5,641 nt of DNA from JBBQHX01 sp038324385 (GTDB lineage: Bacteria; Gemmatimonadota; Gemmatimonadetes; Gemmatimonadales; Gemmatimonadaceae). Location of the stretch: contig JBBQHX010000245.1 of assembly GCA_038324385.1 (NCBI GenBank), positions 1 to 5,641 on the forward strand, written 5' to 3'. The notes below the pieces were generated by a model. It did not search any database and was not told where the DNA came from. It worked only from the letters and a program-made list of their open reading frames with translations. Below, piece by piece: positions 1 through 5,552 of the stretch. Position 1 is the first letter of the stretch. The number at the start of each line of letters is the position of its first letter. A program made the position numbers and the translations under genes.

Positions 1-5
1 GTTAC

Positions 6-25
6 GCGCTGGCAGACGCCAGCGC
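6..25. terminator. Short perfect hairpin, possible terminator of an upstream gene
   Basis: An 8-bp perfect stem (GCGCTGGC / GCCAGCGC) encloses the 4-base loop AGAC. It sits at the left edge, about 60 bases before the guanylyltransferase start. No run of T follows on either strand, so it is not a canonical intrinsic terminator. It could end a plus-strand gene lying left of the window, or be a structured leader element. Only the dyad itself is certain. Confidence 0.3.
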
Positions 26-32
26 CGCGACT

Positions 33-45
33 GTGTAGTTTACAC
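33..45. promoter_or_regulatory. Small dyad upstream of the guanylyltransferase gene
   Basis: GTGTA-GTT-TACAC is a 5-bp dyad and the most AT-rich patch before the first gene. It is a possible operator or part of a promoter. I see no matching -35/-10 pair, so this rests on symmetry and position alone. Confidence 0.2.
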
Positions 46-88
46 CCCCCGTCAGTGCCGGATCGCAGGACCGCGTCCACCAGACCTC

Positions 89-1390
89 ATGCGAAACATG
101 ATCGTGCCGGTCGTCCCCGCGGCGACCCCAGAAACCGAGCCCGTCGCGACACTGCCGTCCGAAGAGCCGCAAACGGAGGCGGAGCTCGACACCGACTCGT
201 CGATGTGGGCGATCGTGCTCGCGGGCGGCATCGGCTCGCGCTTCTGGCCGCTCAGCAGCCCGCAGCGGCCGAAGCAGGTGCTGGCGCTGGTCAACGAGCG
301 CCCGCTCATCGCCGACACCGTCGCCCGGCTCGCGCCGCTGATTCCGGCCGAACGTGTGCTGATCGTGACCAGTCACGACATTGCCGACGCGCTCCACGCC
401 GCGGTCCCCGAAGTCCCGACAAAGAATCTGCTGGTCGAGCCGCGCCCGCTCGGCACCGCCGCCGCGGTCGCGCTGGCGGCCGAAGAGATTTCGCGCCGCG
501 CCGGGCCCGACACGGTTTTCGTCACGCTGCACGCCGACCTCGCCGTCGCGCTGCCGGACGAGTTCCGCCGTGCCCTCCGCACCGCCTCCAGCCTCGCCGC
601 GACGCAGGACGTGCTCCTCACGCTCGGCGCTCACCCGACGCGCCCGGAAACCGGGTTCGGCTACTGCGTCGTCGGCGACCCGATCGACGGGGAGACGGGG
701 CTGGCCCAGGGCGGCACCTGCCGCGTCGCGCGCTTCGTCGAGAAGCCGGTGGAGTTCCTGGCCCAGACCCTGATCGGCGAGGGGGCGCTCTGGAACACCG
801 GCATCTGCGTCTGGAAGGCCAGCGTCCTCCAGGACGAGATGGCGCGCGTGACCACCGAGCTGCGGGCCGGGCTCGACGCGCTCCACCGCGGACAACTCGA
901 CCGGTTCGCGAGCCTGATTCAGTCCATCTCGGTGGAGCGCGGGCTCCTCGAGCGGAGCGATCGGGTGGTCGTGATGCCGTGCGACTTCGGCTGGGACGAC
1001 GTCGGGACGTGGGCCTCGCTGCGCCGCGCTCGCGAGCTCGACGATACCGGCAACGGCGCCGTCGGCACGGCCCATTTCGTCGATAGTACGAGCAACATCG
1101 TGCATACCGAGAACGGCCCGGTGGTGCTCTATGGGTGCGACGGGATGCTGGTCGTCGCGCTGCGTGGGATCACCTTCGTCACCCCGCTGGACCGCGCCGT
1201 CGAGCTCAATACCCTGCTCGCCTCGCTTCCCGAATGGATGCGCCACGACCCCGCGGGCGTCGGGCGCGCCGAACCGGTGATCCCGACCGACGAGGAGCCG
1301 CCGCACGGCAACGGGAATGGACACGGGCATGGAAATGGCCGCGGAAGCACCGACTCGGCCGACCCCGACGACGACCTGTTTTCCGTCTGA
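89..1390 (+). CDS. manC: Mannose-1-phosphate guanylyltransferase (GDP-mannose pyrophosphorylase)
   Basis: This 433-residue cytoplasmic enzyme is predicted to make GDP-mannose from mannose-1-phosphate and GTP, the precursor for mannose- and fucose-containing surface polysaccharides. The nucleotidyltransferase signature LAGGIGSRFWPLS lies at residues 44-56, followed by the RPK lysine (Lys62). Further family motifs are HADLAV (148-153), PETGFGYC (185-192), FVEKP (216-220), WNTGICVW (235-242) and DFGWDDVGTW (299-308). There is no C-terminal cupin isomerase domain, so it is the monofunctional form. The catalytic fold begins near Met39, so residues 1-38 are a Pro/Glu/Thr-rich extension. The C-terminus carries a Gly/Asn/His-rich tail (406-419) and an acidic end. 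The ATG at 89 was chosen because codons 1-38 keep high GC at third positions (32 of 38). No good ribosome binding site precedes it, and ATG 98 or 203 are alternatives. The gene converges on the next one with 22 bp between stops. The family call is strong; the exact sugar is inferred from the motifs. Confidence 0.92.
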   Translation: MRNMIVPVVPAATPETEPVATLPSEEPQTEAELDTDSSMWAIVLAGGIGSRFWPLSSPQRPKQVLALVNERPLIADTVARLAPLIPAERVLIVTSHDIADALHAAVPEVPTKNLLVEPRPLGTAAAVALAAEEISRRAGPDTVFVTLHADLAVALPDEFRRALRTASSLAATQDVLLTLGAHPTRPETGFGYCVVGDPIDGETGLAQGGTCRVARFVEKPVEFLAQTLIGEGALWNTGICVWKASVLQDEMARVTTELRAGLDALHRGQLDRFASLIQSISVERGLLERSDRVVVMPCDFGWDDVGTWASLRRARELDDTGNGAVGTAHFVDSTSNIVHTENGPVVLYGCDGMLVVALRGITFVTPLDRAVELNTLLASLPEWMRHDPAGVGRAEPVIPTDEEPPHGNGNGHGHGNGRGSTDSADPDDDLFSV

Positions 1391-1412
1391 GCGACGCCCC
1401 TTCGGTTGGTGG

Positions 1413-2219
1413 CTATTCGAACACCGGCGGCCGCTTGTCCGCAAAGGCGGCGATCGCTTCCCGAAAGTCTGCGCTCCGCGCGCACACCCGAACCAGCTCG
1501 GCCTCGCGCGCCAACTGCGCCTCCAGCGTGCTGTCGAGACTCGCGCGCACGGCCCGCCGAGTGAGGGCGAGTGCGATCGCGGGCCCGGCGGCAATCCGCG
1601 TCGCATACTCGGCCACACGCTCCGGGAATTCGGCGTCGTCCCAGACCGCCGCGGCCAGCCCGATCCGCTCGGCTTCGGCCGCGTCCAGCTCGCGCGCGGT
1701 GAGCAGCAATTCCATCGCCCGCCCAACACCGACGAGGCGCGGCAGGAAATAGCTCACCCCCGCGTCGGGCGACAGACCGATGCGCAGGTAGCCGGGCGAG
1801 AGGCGCGCCGAGGCGGAGAGGAGGCGGATGTCGGCGGCCAGCGCCAGGCCGAGCCCCGCGCCCGCCGCGACGCCGTTTACCGCGGCGATCACCGGCTTTT
1901 CGCAGTGCGCGACCGCCTGCACCCACCGACCCACCCAGAGCAGCGGGTCGAGCTGGTCGGCCCGACCGGTGGCGCCGATCCCCGCGGGTTCGCGCAGATC
2001 GAGACCAGCGCAGAAGCCGCGTCCCGCGCCCGTCAGCACGATGACACGGGTGGCGTCGTCGGCGCTCGCCTCGGCCAGGGCACGCGGGAGCGCATCGGCG
2101 AGCGCGGGGTTCACCGCGTTGAGTCGGTCGGGGCGATCGAGCGTGATCGTGCGTACGCCGCCGTGAAACCGTTCGACGCGCAGCGTGTCATGGGCCTCGG
2201 AGGCCGTTGGTTGGGTCAT
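1413..2219 (-). CDS. Enoyl-CoA hydratase/isomerase family protein, PaaG-like
   Basis: A 268-residue crotonase-superfamily enzyme acting on an acyl-CoA thioester in the cytoplasm. The motif LTGAGRGFCAGLDL (62-75) and NGVAAGAG (115-122) supply the usual CoA-binding and oxyanion-hole segments. LRIGLSPDAGVSYFLPRLVG (145-164) and the ending SADFREAIAAFADKRPPVF resemble PaaG, the ring-1,2-epoxyphenylacetyl-CoA isomerase, and related short-chain isomerases. Asp152 sits where crotonase hydratases carry one of their two catalytic glutamates, which favours isomerase-type chemistry over simple hydration (inference). No phenylacetate or beta-oxidation gene is visible nearby, so the substrate is unknown and I give no symbol. 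The start is the ATG at 2219, which fits the family N-terminus; no clear Shine-Dalgarno is seen. It lies 52 bp after the lipoprotein stop on the same strand, so co-transcription is likely. Confidence 0.9.
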   Translation of the reverse strand: MTQPTASEAHDTLRVERFHGGVRTITLDRPDRLNAVNPALADALPRALAEASADDATRVIVLTGAGRGFCAGLDLREPAGIGATGRADQLDPLLWVGRWVQAVAHCEKPVIAAVNGVAAGAGLGLALAADIRLLSASARLSPGYLRIGLSPDAGVSYFLPRLVGVGRAMELLLTARELDAAEAERIGLAAAVWDDAEFPERVAEYATRIAAGPAIALALTRRAVRASLDSTLEAQLAREAELVRVCARSADFREAIAAFADKRPPVFE

Positions 2220-2271
2220 CTGTTCGCGAAGTGGCGGGGTGATGGCGCTATTGGTCACACGAGGAACGCGG

Positions 2272-3204
2272 TCAGGGGCGGAGTATGCCACGGACACTTC
2301 CCGTCTGTTCGACCGTCGCCACGCGTCCGCCCGCCTGATGGCGCAGCATGACAGTCGTGCCGGCGTCGATCTCGACGAGGTGACCGGCGGCCGCATCGAG
2401 CCAGAGCACGGCCGTTCCGCGCCCCGTCCCGTCGACGACGACGGGGCGGCGGGACTGCTCGCCGCCGCCGCGGATTTGCAGCGCCGACGTGCGGCGGATC
2501 CGTACGGCGGGCCGGCCGAGTCGGGTGTCGAGGGCCTCGACGCGGTACTCGTGCCGGGCGATGCTGGTGAGTTCCACTCCGGCGCGGCAGCTGGTGGTCG
2601 TCACGCTGTCGCGCCATTCCGTGCCGACGCGCAGTTCGGCCGGAACCGGCGGGATCAGCTCGCGGGCGGCGGTGATCAACGCAGGAGCGGCGCTCGCGCA
2701 GTCGGCGGCCAGCTCGAGTGGGAGGTCGACCGTGGCGAGGCCGGGCCCGACCTCACCCGAGAACTCGAATGGCGGGGGCGGCTGCCGCGAGATCGGACCG
2801 GGCGGCGTCAGCCTGTCGCCCGCCGTGACGGTGGCGTCGGAGACCGTGCCGGCGACCGATCGGCGATCGCCGCGCCCGGCGAACGCCAGGGTCACCGCGG
2901 CATGTACGGTGATGGTATCCGTTCCTGCCGGCACCGAGTCGCCGACCACCTGCACGAGCGTCCGCGAGACCAGTGTGTAGCGGGTCGAGCGCGCCGTCCA
3001 GGCGAACGACACGGCCGAGGCGATCGGGTCGGGCGGTGCGACGACCTCGGCGGGGCGCGTCTGAACCGGCGCCGGTGGCGCGCCGGGCGCGCCTGGCGCG
3101 GGAGGCCGTGCGCACCCGGTCGCCGTGAGGGCGAGAATCAGTGCCCACCGCGCGCCGTTGCCGCCGCTCTGTTGCATCGATTCGCTCATGCCCGGATGAT
3201 ACAC
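2272..3204 (-). CDS. Predicted lipoprotein of unknown function
   Basis: I do not recognise the family. The 310-residue product starts with a lipoprotein-type signal: a short polar region with Arg19, a hydrophobic core WALILALTA (20-28), and a lipobox-like ATGC with the acceptor Cys31. A Pro/Ala/Gly-rich linker (32-60) probably tethers it to a membrane. The rest looks beta-rich, with alternating hydrophobic residues and many V, T and R, and has two further cysteines (169 and 206) that could pair in the periplasm. The segment around LRVGTEWRDS (191-200) has the 'GT.W' look of some periplasmic all-beta lipoproteins; this is only a resemblance. I chose GTG 3204 because GGAGG at 3211-3215 is 6 bases upstream. 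An in-frame ATG at 3189 is a serious alternative, with TATCAT at 3196-3201 placed for a leaderless transcript. Either start keeps the signal peptide. It is probably the first gene of a pair with the downstream enoyl-CoA hydratase. Confidence 0.75.
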   Translation of the reverse strand: MYHPGMSESMQQSGGNGARWALILALTATGCARPPAPGAPGAPPAPVQTRPAEVVAPPDPIASAVSFAWTARSTRYTLVSRTLVQVVGDSVPAGTDTITVHAAVTLAFAGRGDRRSVAGTVSDATVTAGDRLTPPGPISRQPPPPFEFSGEVGPGLATVDLPLELAADCASAAPALITAARELIPPVPAELRVGTEWRDSVTTTSCRAGVELTSIARHEYRVEALDTRLGRPAVRIRRTSALQIRGGGEQSRRPVVVDGTGRGTAVLWLDAAAGHLVEIDAGTTVMLRHQAGGRVATVEQTGSVRGILRP

Positions 3205-3210
3205 CGCCTT

Positions 3211-3215
3211 CCTCC
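3211..3215 (-). promoter_or_regulatory. Shine-Dalgarno GGAGG before GTG 3204
   Basis: Reading the minus strand, GGAGG ends 6 bases before GTG 3204, ideal spacing. It is 21 bases before ATG 3189, which is too far. This site decides the GTG start for the lipoprotein if the mRNA has a leader. Confidence 0.5.
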
Positions 3216-3256
3216 GCTCCGCCGTCCCGGGACGGACGCTGGGTGGCGTCAGGCCG

Positions 3257-3576
3257 TCAGAAGCGGTATCCGACTCCGCCCACGATTTCCGCCGTGCGGG
3301 CCAAGAGGAACGGGGGGGGCCCAGATGCGCCCGCGCCCTTCGGCTCGCAGCTCGAGTCTGGGCGACCACGGCAGCGACACTCGCAGCCCGACCGACCCGG
3401 AGAGCGTCGCGCCATCCGACGACCAATCACCGGGGTCGACCAGGGCCCCGATGCCCGCGCCGACGTACGGCCGGAGGGCCCGGGCCTCCCACTCGAACTG
3501 GAGCTGAAGCTCCGGCCGTGGTCGCGAGCACGAGGCCGAGCGTCGTCAGGCGCCGGGTGGTTCGGGTCATCATCAT
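3257..3576 (-). pseudogene. Broken gene for a small outer-membrane beta-barrel protein (two frameshifts)
   Basis: Minus-strand translation from the ATG at 3576 gives a textbook signal peptide: MMMTRTT, RR, hydrophobic LTTLGLVLATTAG, then the cleavage motif ASA. The body then continues one frame over as QFEWEARALRPYVGAG and onward through GSVGLRVSLPW and RLELRAEGRGRIW. The end is in the third frame, TAEIVGGVGYRF and stop at 3257, with the terminal phenylalanine typical of outer-membrane barrels. Removing one C from the pair at 3500-3501 and one from the C8 run (G8 on plus, 3312-3319) restores a single 105-residue frame. The mature part would be about 80 residues with four likely beta strands, half a usual eight-strand barrel, so an internal deletion may also have occurred. 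Sequencing error in the homopolymer is the main alternative for the second shift. The function of any intact ancestor is unknown. Confidence 0.6.
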
Positions 3577-3633
3577 GAGATGCGCGTTGCAGCGCTACCA
3601 CCGTCGCTCGCGCTCGCCACCCACGGACGCCGA

Positions 3634-3666
3634 CAGCGCCGCCGGTGCGAGGCACCGGCGGCGCTG
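3634..3666. terminator. Perfect 15-bp hairpin between rnpB and the broken barrel gene
   Basis: CAGCGCCGCCGGTGC and its exact reverse complement flank the 3-base loop GAG. A fully paired 15-bp, almost all-GC stem is very stable. It lies about 80 bases downstream of the rnpB 3' end and about 60 bases upstream of the barrel-gene start, both on the minus strand. No T tract follows on either side, so it would be a tail-less terminator, a known idea for high-GC bacteria. A processing structure or a dispersed palindromic repeat is also possible. Confidence 0.5.
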
Positions 3667-3710
3667 AGTGGGTGTAGCGGTGTGGTCCAGGGAATTTGAT
3701 GGAACGGTGT

Positions 3711-3743
3711 GATCGTCGATCGATCGTCGAGCGATCGTAGATC
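3711..3743. repeat. Three tandem 11-bp near-palindromic repeats
   Basis: The units are GATCGTCGATC, GATCGTCGAGC and GATCGTAGATC, directly abutting; units two and three differ from the first by one base each. The first unit is itself a palindrome around a central base. The array holds five GATC sites in 33 bp and ends a few bases after the rnpB 3' helix. The 11-bp period is about one DNA turn, which would suit a protein binding side by side, but no function is shown. Confidence 0.6.
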
Positions 3744-3747
3744 GGAG

Positions 3748-4142
3748 AGTCGCTTCCGGTCTGTAAGCCGGGTCCTGTCGGATGGGCGAACCCATCCGGA
3801 CGGTCATTTCTCTCGGCGCGTGGTCGCCCACGTGCTCCAGCAGCCAACCCGCGGCGTCTTTGACGAGGAGGACTGCCTCTCGCCGCCTATTTGGCCTTGC
3901 TCCGGCTGGGGTTTACCCTGCCACGACCGTTGCCGGCCGCGCGGTGCGCTCTTACCGCACCTTTTCAACCTTACCTGATCCGCCGCTCACGCGACGGCCA
4001 TCGGCGGTGTGTTTTCTGTGGCACTGTCCGTCGCACCGCCCGAGAGCGATACGCCCAGGCATTACCTGGCAGCCTGTCCACGGAGCCCGGACTTTCCTCG
4101 GCGGGCGCGAACGCCCGACGCGACCGTCCGACCGGAAGCGAT
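3748..4142 (-). ncRNA. rnpB: RNase P RNA, bacterial type A
   Basis: This is the catalytic RNA of ribonuclease P, which cuts the 5' leader from precursor tRNAs together with the RnpA protein. In minus-strand order the conserved pieces are GAGGAAAGTCCGGGCTCC (4099-4082), ACAG.GCCACAGAAAACACACCGCC (4027-4003), the GGTAAGGTTGAAAAGGTGCGGTAAGAG block (from 3975), GGTAAACCCC (3917-3908), GGGTTGGCTG (3850-3841, the tRNA CCA-binding loop), AGAGAAATGACC (3813-3802) and ACAGGACCCGGCTTACAG (3778-3761). The ends pair perfectly over 12 bp as helix P1: TCGCTTCCGGTC (4141-4130) with GACCGGAAGCGA (3761-3750). About 395 nt is normal for type A. The 5' end at about 4142 agrees with the -10 box; the 3' end is set from P1 and is good to a few bases. 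Confidence 0.97.
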
Positions 4143-4148
4143 GCCTGA

Positions 4149-4154
4149 AGTATA
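4149..4154 (-). promoter_or_regulatory. -10 box of the rnpB promoter
   Basis: TATACT on the minus strand (5 of 6 matches to TATAAT) ends six bases before A4142, the base just outside helix P1, so the predicted start matches the RNA 5' end. I see no good -35 hexamer 16-18 bases further upstream; that stretch is GC-rich. Confidence 0.65.
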
Positions 4155-4445
4155 ACGGAGATCGGGGCCGAACGCGCGGGGCCGGCCGACGGGCTCACGC
4201 TTGGTTCGTAATCGGTTCCCCCCTCGTCTCCGTTGATCGCGCGTGGCCATCCATGATCGCGCCGTCCGCATCTAACGAGCGCATCGAGTCCGCACTGCGC
4301 GCCGGGTCTCGCACCGCCTAACGCCATCCGCGCCCGCGAAGATGAGCGCGCGTGCACGACGCTGTCGTCAGTGGCCGCCACGATGCGAACGCGATGCAGG
4401 GGCGATGGCTGACGGCGTGGTGACGACGGCCGTATATCCTCGCCC

Positions 4446-4505
4446 TCGGTCATCGAGCCGATGGACGCGGAGCAGCGTCCGGGTCGGTGGTGGCGTCGGT
4501 CATCG
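4446..4505. repeat. Ten-bp direct repeat in the regulator leader
   Basis: TCGGTCATCG occurs at 4446-4455 and again at 4496-4505, exactly 50 bases apart (about five helical turns). The second copy overlaps an 8-bp inverted repeat, CGTCGGTC (4494-4501) with GACCGACG (4511-4518). AraC-family proteins often bind paired direct repeats, so this may be an autoregulatory site; that is inference. Confidence 0.4.
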
Positions 4506-4514
4506 TGCGCGACC

Positions 4515-4526
4515 GACGTGCACGTC
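4515..4526. promoter_or_regulatory. Twelve-bp perfect palindrome upstream of the regulator
   Basis: GACGTGCACGTC is its own reverse complement and lies 66 bases before the ATG at 4592. It is a candidate operator for a dimeric regulator. Chance palindromes are not rare at high GC. Confidence 0.3.
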
Positions 4527-4551
4527 CGCTTCCCACTGCTGGTGTCTCCGC

Positions 4552-4570
4552 CGCCGGCTCGCGGCCGGCG
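4552..4570 (+). other. Hairpin just before the regulator's ribosome binding site
   Basis: CGCCGGC (4552-4558) pairs with GCCGGCG (4564-4570) around TCGCG. It ends 8 bases before the GGAGG at 4579-4583, so folding could affect ribosome access. No proof of a regulatory role. Confidence 0.3.
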
Positions 4571-4578
4571 TGAGGCAC

Positions 4579-4583
4579 GGAGG
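4579..4583 (+). promoter_or_regulatory. Shine-Dalgarno GGAGG that sets the regulator start at 4592
   Basis: GGAGG (continuing as GGAGGTG) lies 8 bases before ATG 4592, a good spacing. It overlaps the in-frame GTG at 4583, which therefore cannot be the start that uses this site. Confidence 0.7.
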
Positions 4584-4591
4584 TGCGTGAA

Positions 4592-5452
4592 ATGTTCCGG
4601 TCATCTGGTGTTCGCGTCCGTCCGTTGGCGTCGGTGTCCACGCTGCTCGCGCCGGGCGAGCGCGCCCGCGTCGACGCCGCTGGTGAGGGTGTGTATCAGA
4701 CGCGGCATCGCGAATCGTGGGAGGAGCTCGCGCGCGACCTGCGCGAGCAGCGCGCGGACGCGGTGCTCGTCTCCGTTGCCTATGGTGGTCAGCGCGACGC
4801 CGCGCGCATGGCGCGCATGGTGCGCGAGTTCCCGCGTGTCCCCGCCGTCGCGCTGCTCACCCAACTGGACGCCGCGACGCCTCACGCGGTTCTCGCCTTC
4901 GGCGCCGGCGGCGTCAGGCAGCTCGTCGACGTCCGTCTGCCCGCCGGTTGGCGCGAGCTGCGCGACGTGCTCGCCCGCGAGCGTGCCGGTGATCTCGAAA
5001 CGCGCGCCGTCCGCATGGTCGCCGCCGATCTCGCCGGCGCGCCGCCCGACTGCGTGCGCTTCTTCGAGCTGTGCTTTCGCGGTGCCGCGCGGCTCGCGAC
5101 GGTGCGCGCGGTGGCGCGGGAGCTGGGCGTGCTGCCGAGCACCTTCATGAGCCGCTTCTGTCGCGCCGGGCTGCCGGCTCCCAAGCGCTACCTGGCCCTC
5201 GCGCGCCTGACGAGAGCAGCCTGGCTGTTCGAGAACCCCGGCCTCTCGGTCGCGGCGATCGCCAACGCCCTCGAATACTCATCGCCGCAAAGCTTCGGCC
5301 GCCACGTCCGGGCCCTCACCGGCCTCACCGCGGGCACCTTCCGGCAGCGCTATGACGGCGAGGGGATGCTGGAGCGGTTCCGCGCCGAGATGGTGCTGCC
5401 CTACCGTGAGCGATTACTGACCTTTTCGCCGCTGCGCATGCCCCTCGCCTGA
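4592..5452 (+). CDS. AraC-family transcriptional regulator with a receiver-like N-terminal domain
   Basis: A 286-residue DNA-binding regulator. The C-terminal half has the two helix-turn-helix units of the AraC/XylS family: TVRAVARELGVLPSTFMSRF (170-189) and SVAAIANALEYSSPQSFGRH (219-238), the latter followed by the typical ALTGLTAGTFRQRY. The N-terminal 120 residues resemble a degenerate response-regulator receiver fold: DAVLVSVA (57-63) in place of the phosphorylated-Asp strand, PAVALLTQ (84-91) like the Thr strand, and FGAGGVRQLV (103-112) like the last strand. The phospho-acceptor Asp and the conserved Lys seem absent, so phosphorylation is unlikely. This domain reading is inference from pattern alone. 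ATG 4592 was chosen because GGAGG is 8 bases upstream. The leader holds repeats and dyads that may be its own operators. Target genes are unknown; the partial gene starting 100 bp downstream is one candidate. Confidence 0.88.
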   Translation: MFRSSGVRVRPLASVSTLLAPGERARVDAAGEGVYQTRHRESWEELARDLREQRADAVLVSVAYGGQRDAARMARMVREFPRVPAVALLTQLDAATPHAVLAFGAGGVRQLVDVRLPAGWRELRDVLARERAGDLETRAVRMVAADLAGAPPDCVRFFELCFRGAARLATVRAVARELGVLPSTFMSRFCRAGLPAPKRYLALARLTRAAWLFENPGLSVAAIANALEYSSPQSFGRHVRALTGLTAGTFRQRYDGEGMLERFRAEMVLPYRERLLTFSPLRMPLA

Positions 5453-5482
5453 CCGTTGGCAGCGGCGGAGTCCCAGACCGGC

Positions 5483-5491
5483 TGTTATCAT
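5483..5491 (+). promoter_or_regulatory. Extended -10 promoter element before the last gene
   Basis: TGTTATCAT fits the extended -10 form TGnTATAAT with one mismatch. Transcription would begin near 5498, leaving a leader of about 55 bases before GTG 5553. TTGGCA at 5456-5461 is a good -35 by sequence but sits 24 bases away, too far to pair with it. Confidence 0.4.
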
Positions 5492-5492
5492 G

Positions 5493-5537
5493 TGGCGGCG
5501 GCGCTGTATTCCCCATCGCCGGCCGCCGCCGCCGCCA
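5493..5537. other. Inverted repeat in the leader of the last gene
   Basis: TGGCGGCGGCG (5493-5503) is exactly complementary to CGCCGCCGCCA (5527-5537), with a 23-base loop. It lies between the regulator stop and the next start and has no T tract. It could be a terminator for the regulator, a leader structure, or a by-product of GCC/GGC triplet runs. Confidence 0.35.
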
Positions 5538-5552
5538 GCTTCCGCCGCCACC

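Larger units (their letters stand above)
4143..4591. other. Noncoding stretch between divergent rnpB and the AraC-type regulator
   Basis: I find no credible gene in these roughly 450 bases. The left end is the rnpB promoter. The right part (from about 4430) holds the likely leader of the regulator, with a weak promoter-like pair (CTGACG 4409-4414, 18 bases, TATATC 4433-4438), a direct repeat and several dyads listed separately. The middle (about 4180-4400) shows no tRNA, riboswitch or repeat that I can recognise. Confidence 0.6.

Noticed and set aside
39..67. TTTACA as a -35 box for the first gene
   Set aside because: The matching -10 position reads ATCGCA, which is too far from consensus.
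1391..1412. Bidirectional terminator between the converging genes
   Set aside because: The 22-bp gap and its flanks do not form a convincing hairpin and have no T tracts.
2..1729. Very long open frame on the minus strand (575 codons)
   Set aside because: It lies antisense to the guanylyltransferase and overlaps the hydratase in a different frame; its product is Arg/Gly/Asp-rich with no domain. It is a high-GC shadow.
2185..3507. 440-codon open frame on the plus strand
   Set aside because: It is antisense to the lipoprotein and the barrel remnant, with Arg/Gly-rich composition and no recognisable motif.
4195..4235. Possible tRNA T-arm (GGTTCGTAATCGG)
   Set aside because: The T-arm does not pair properly, and no acceptor stem, anticodon arm or CCA end can be built around it on either strand.
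3971..4453. 160-codon open frame on the minus strand
   Set aside because: It runs into rnpB, has no ribosome binding site and encodes no recognisable motif.
4461..5150. 229-codon open frame on the plus strand
   Set aside because: It overlaps the AraC-type regulator in another frame; the product is Arg/Ser/Pro-rich shadow sequence.
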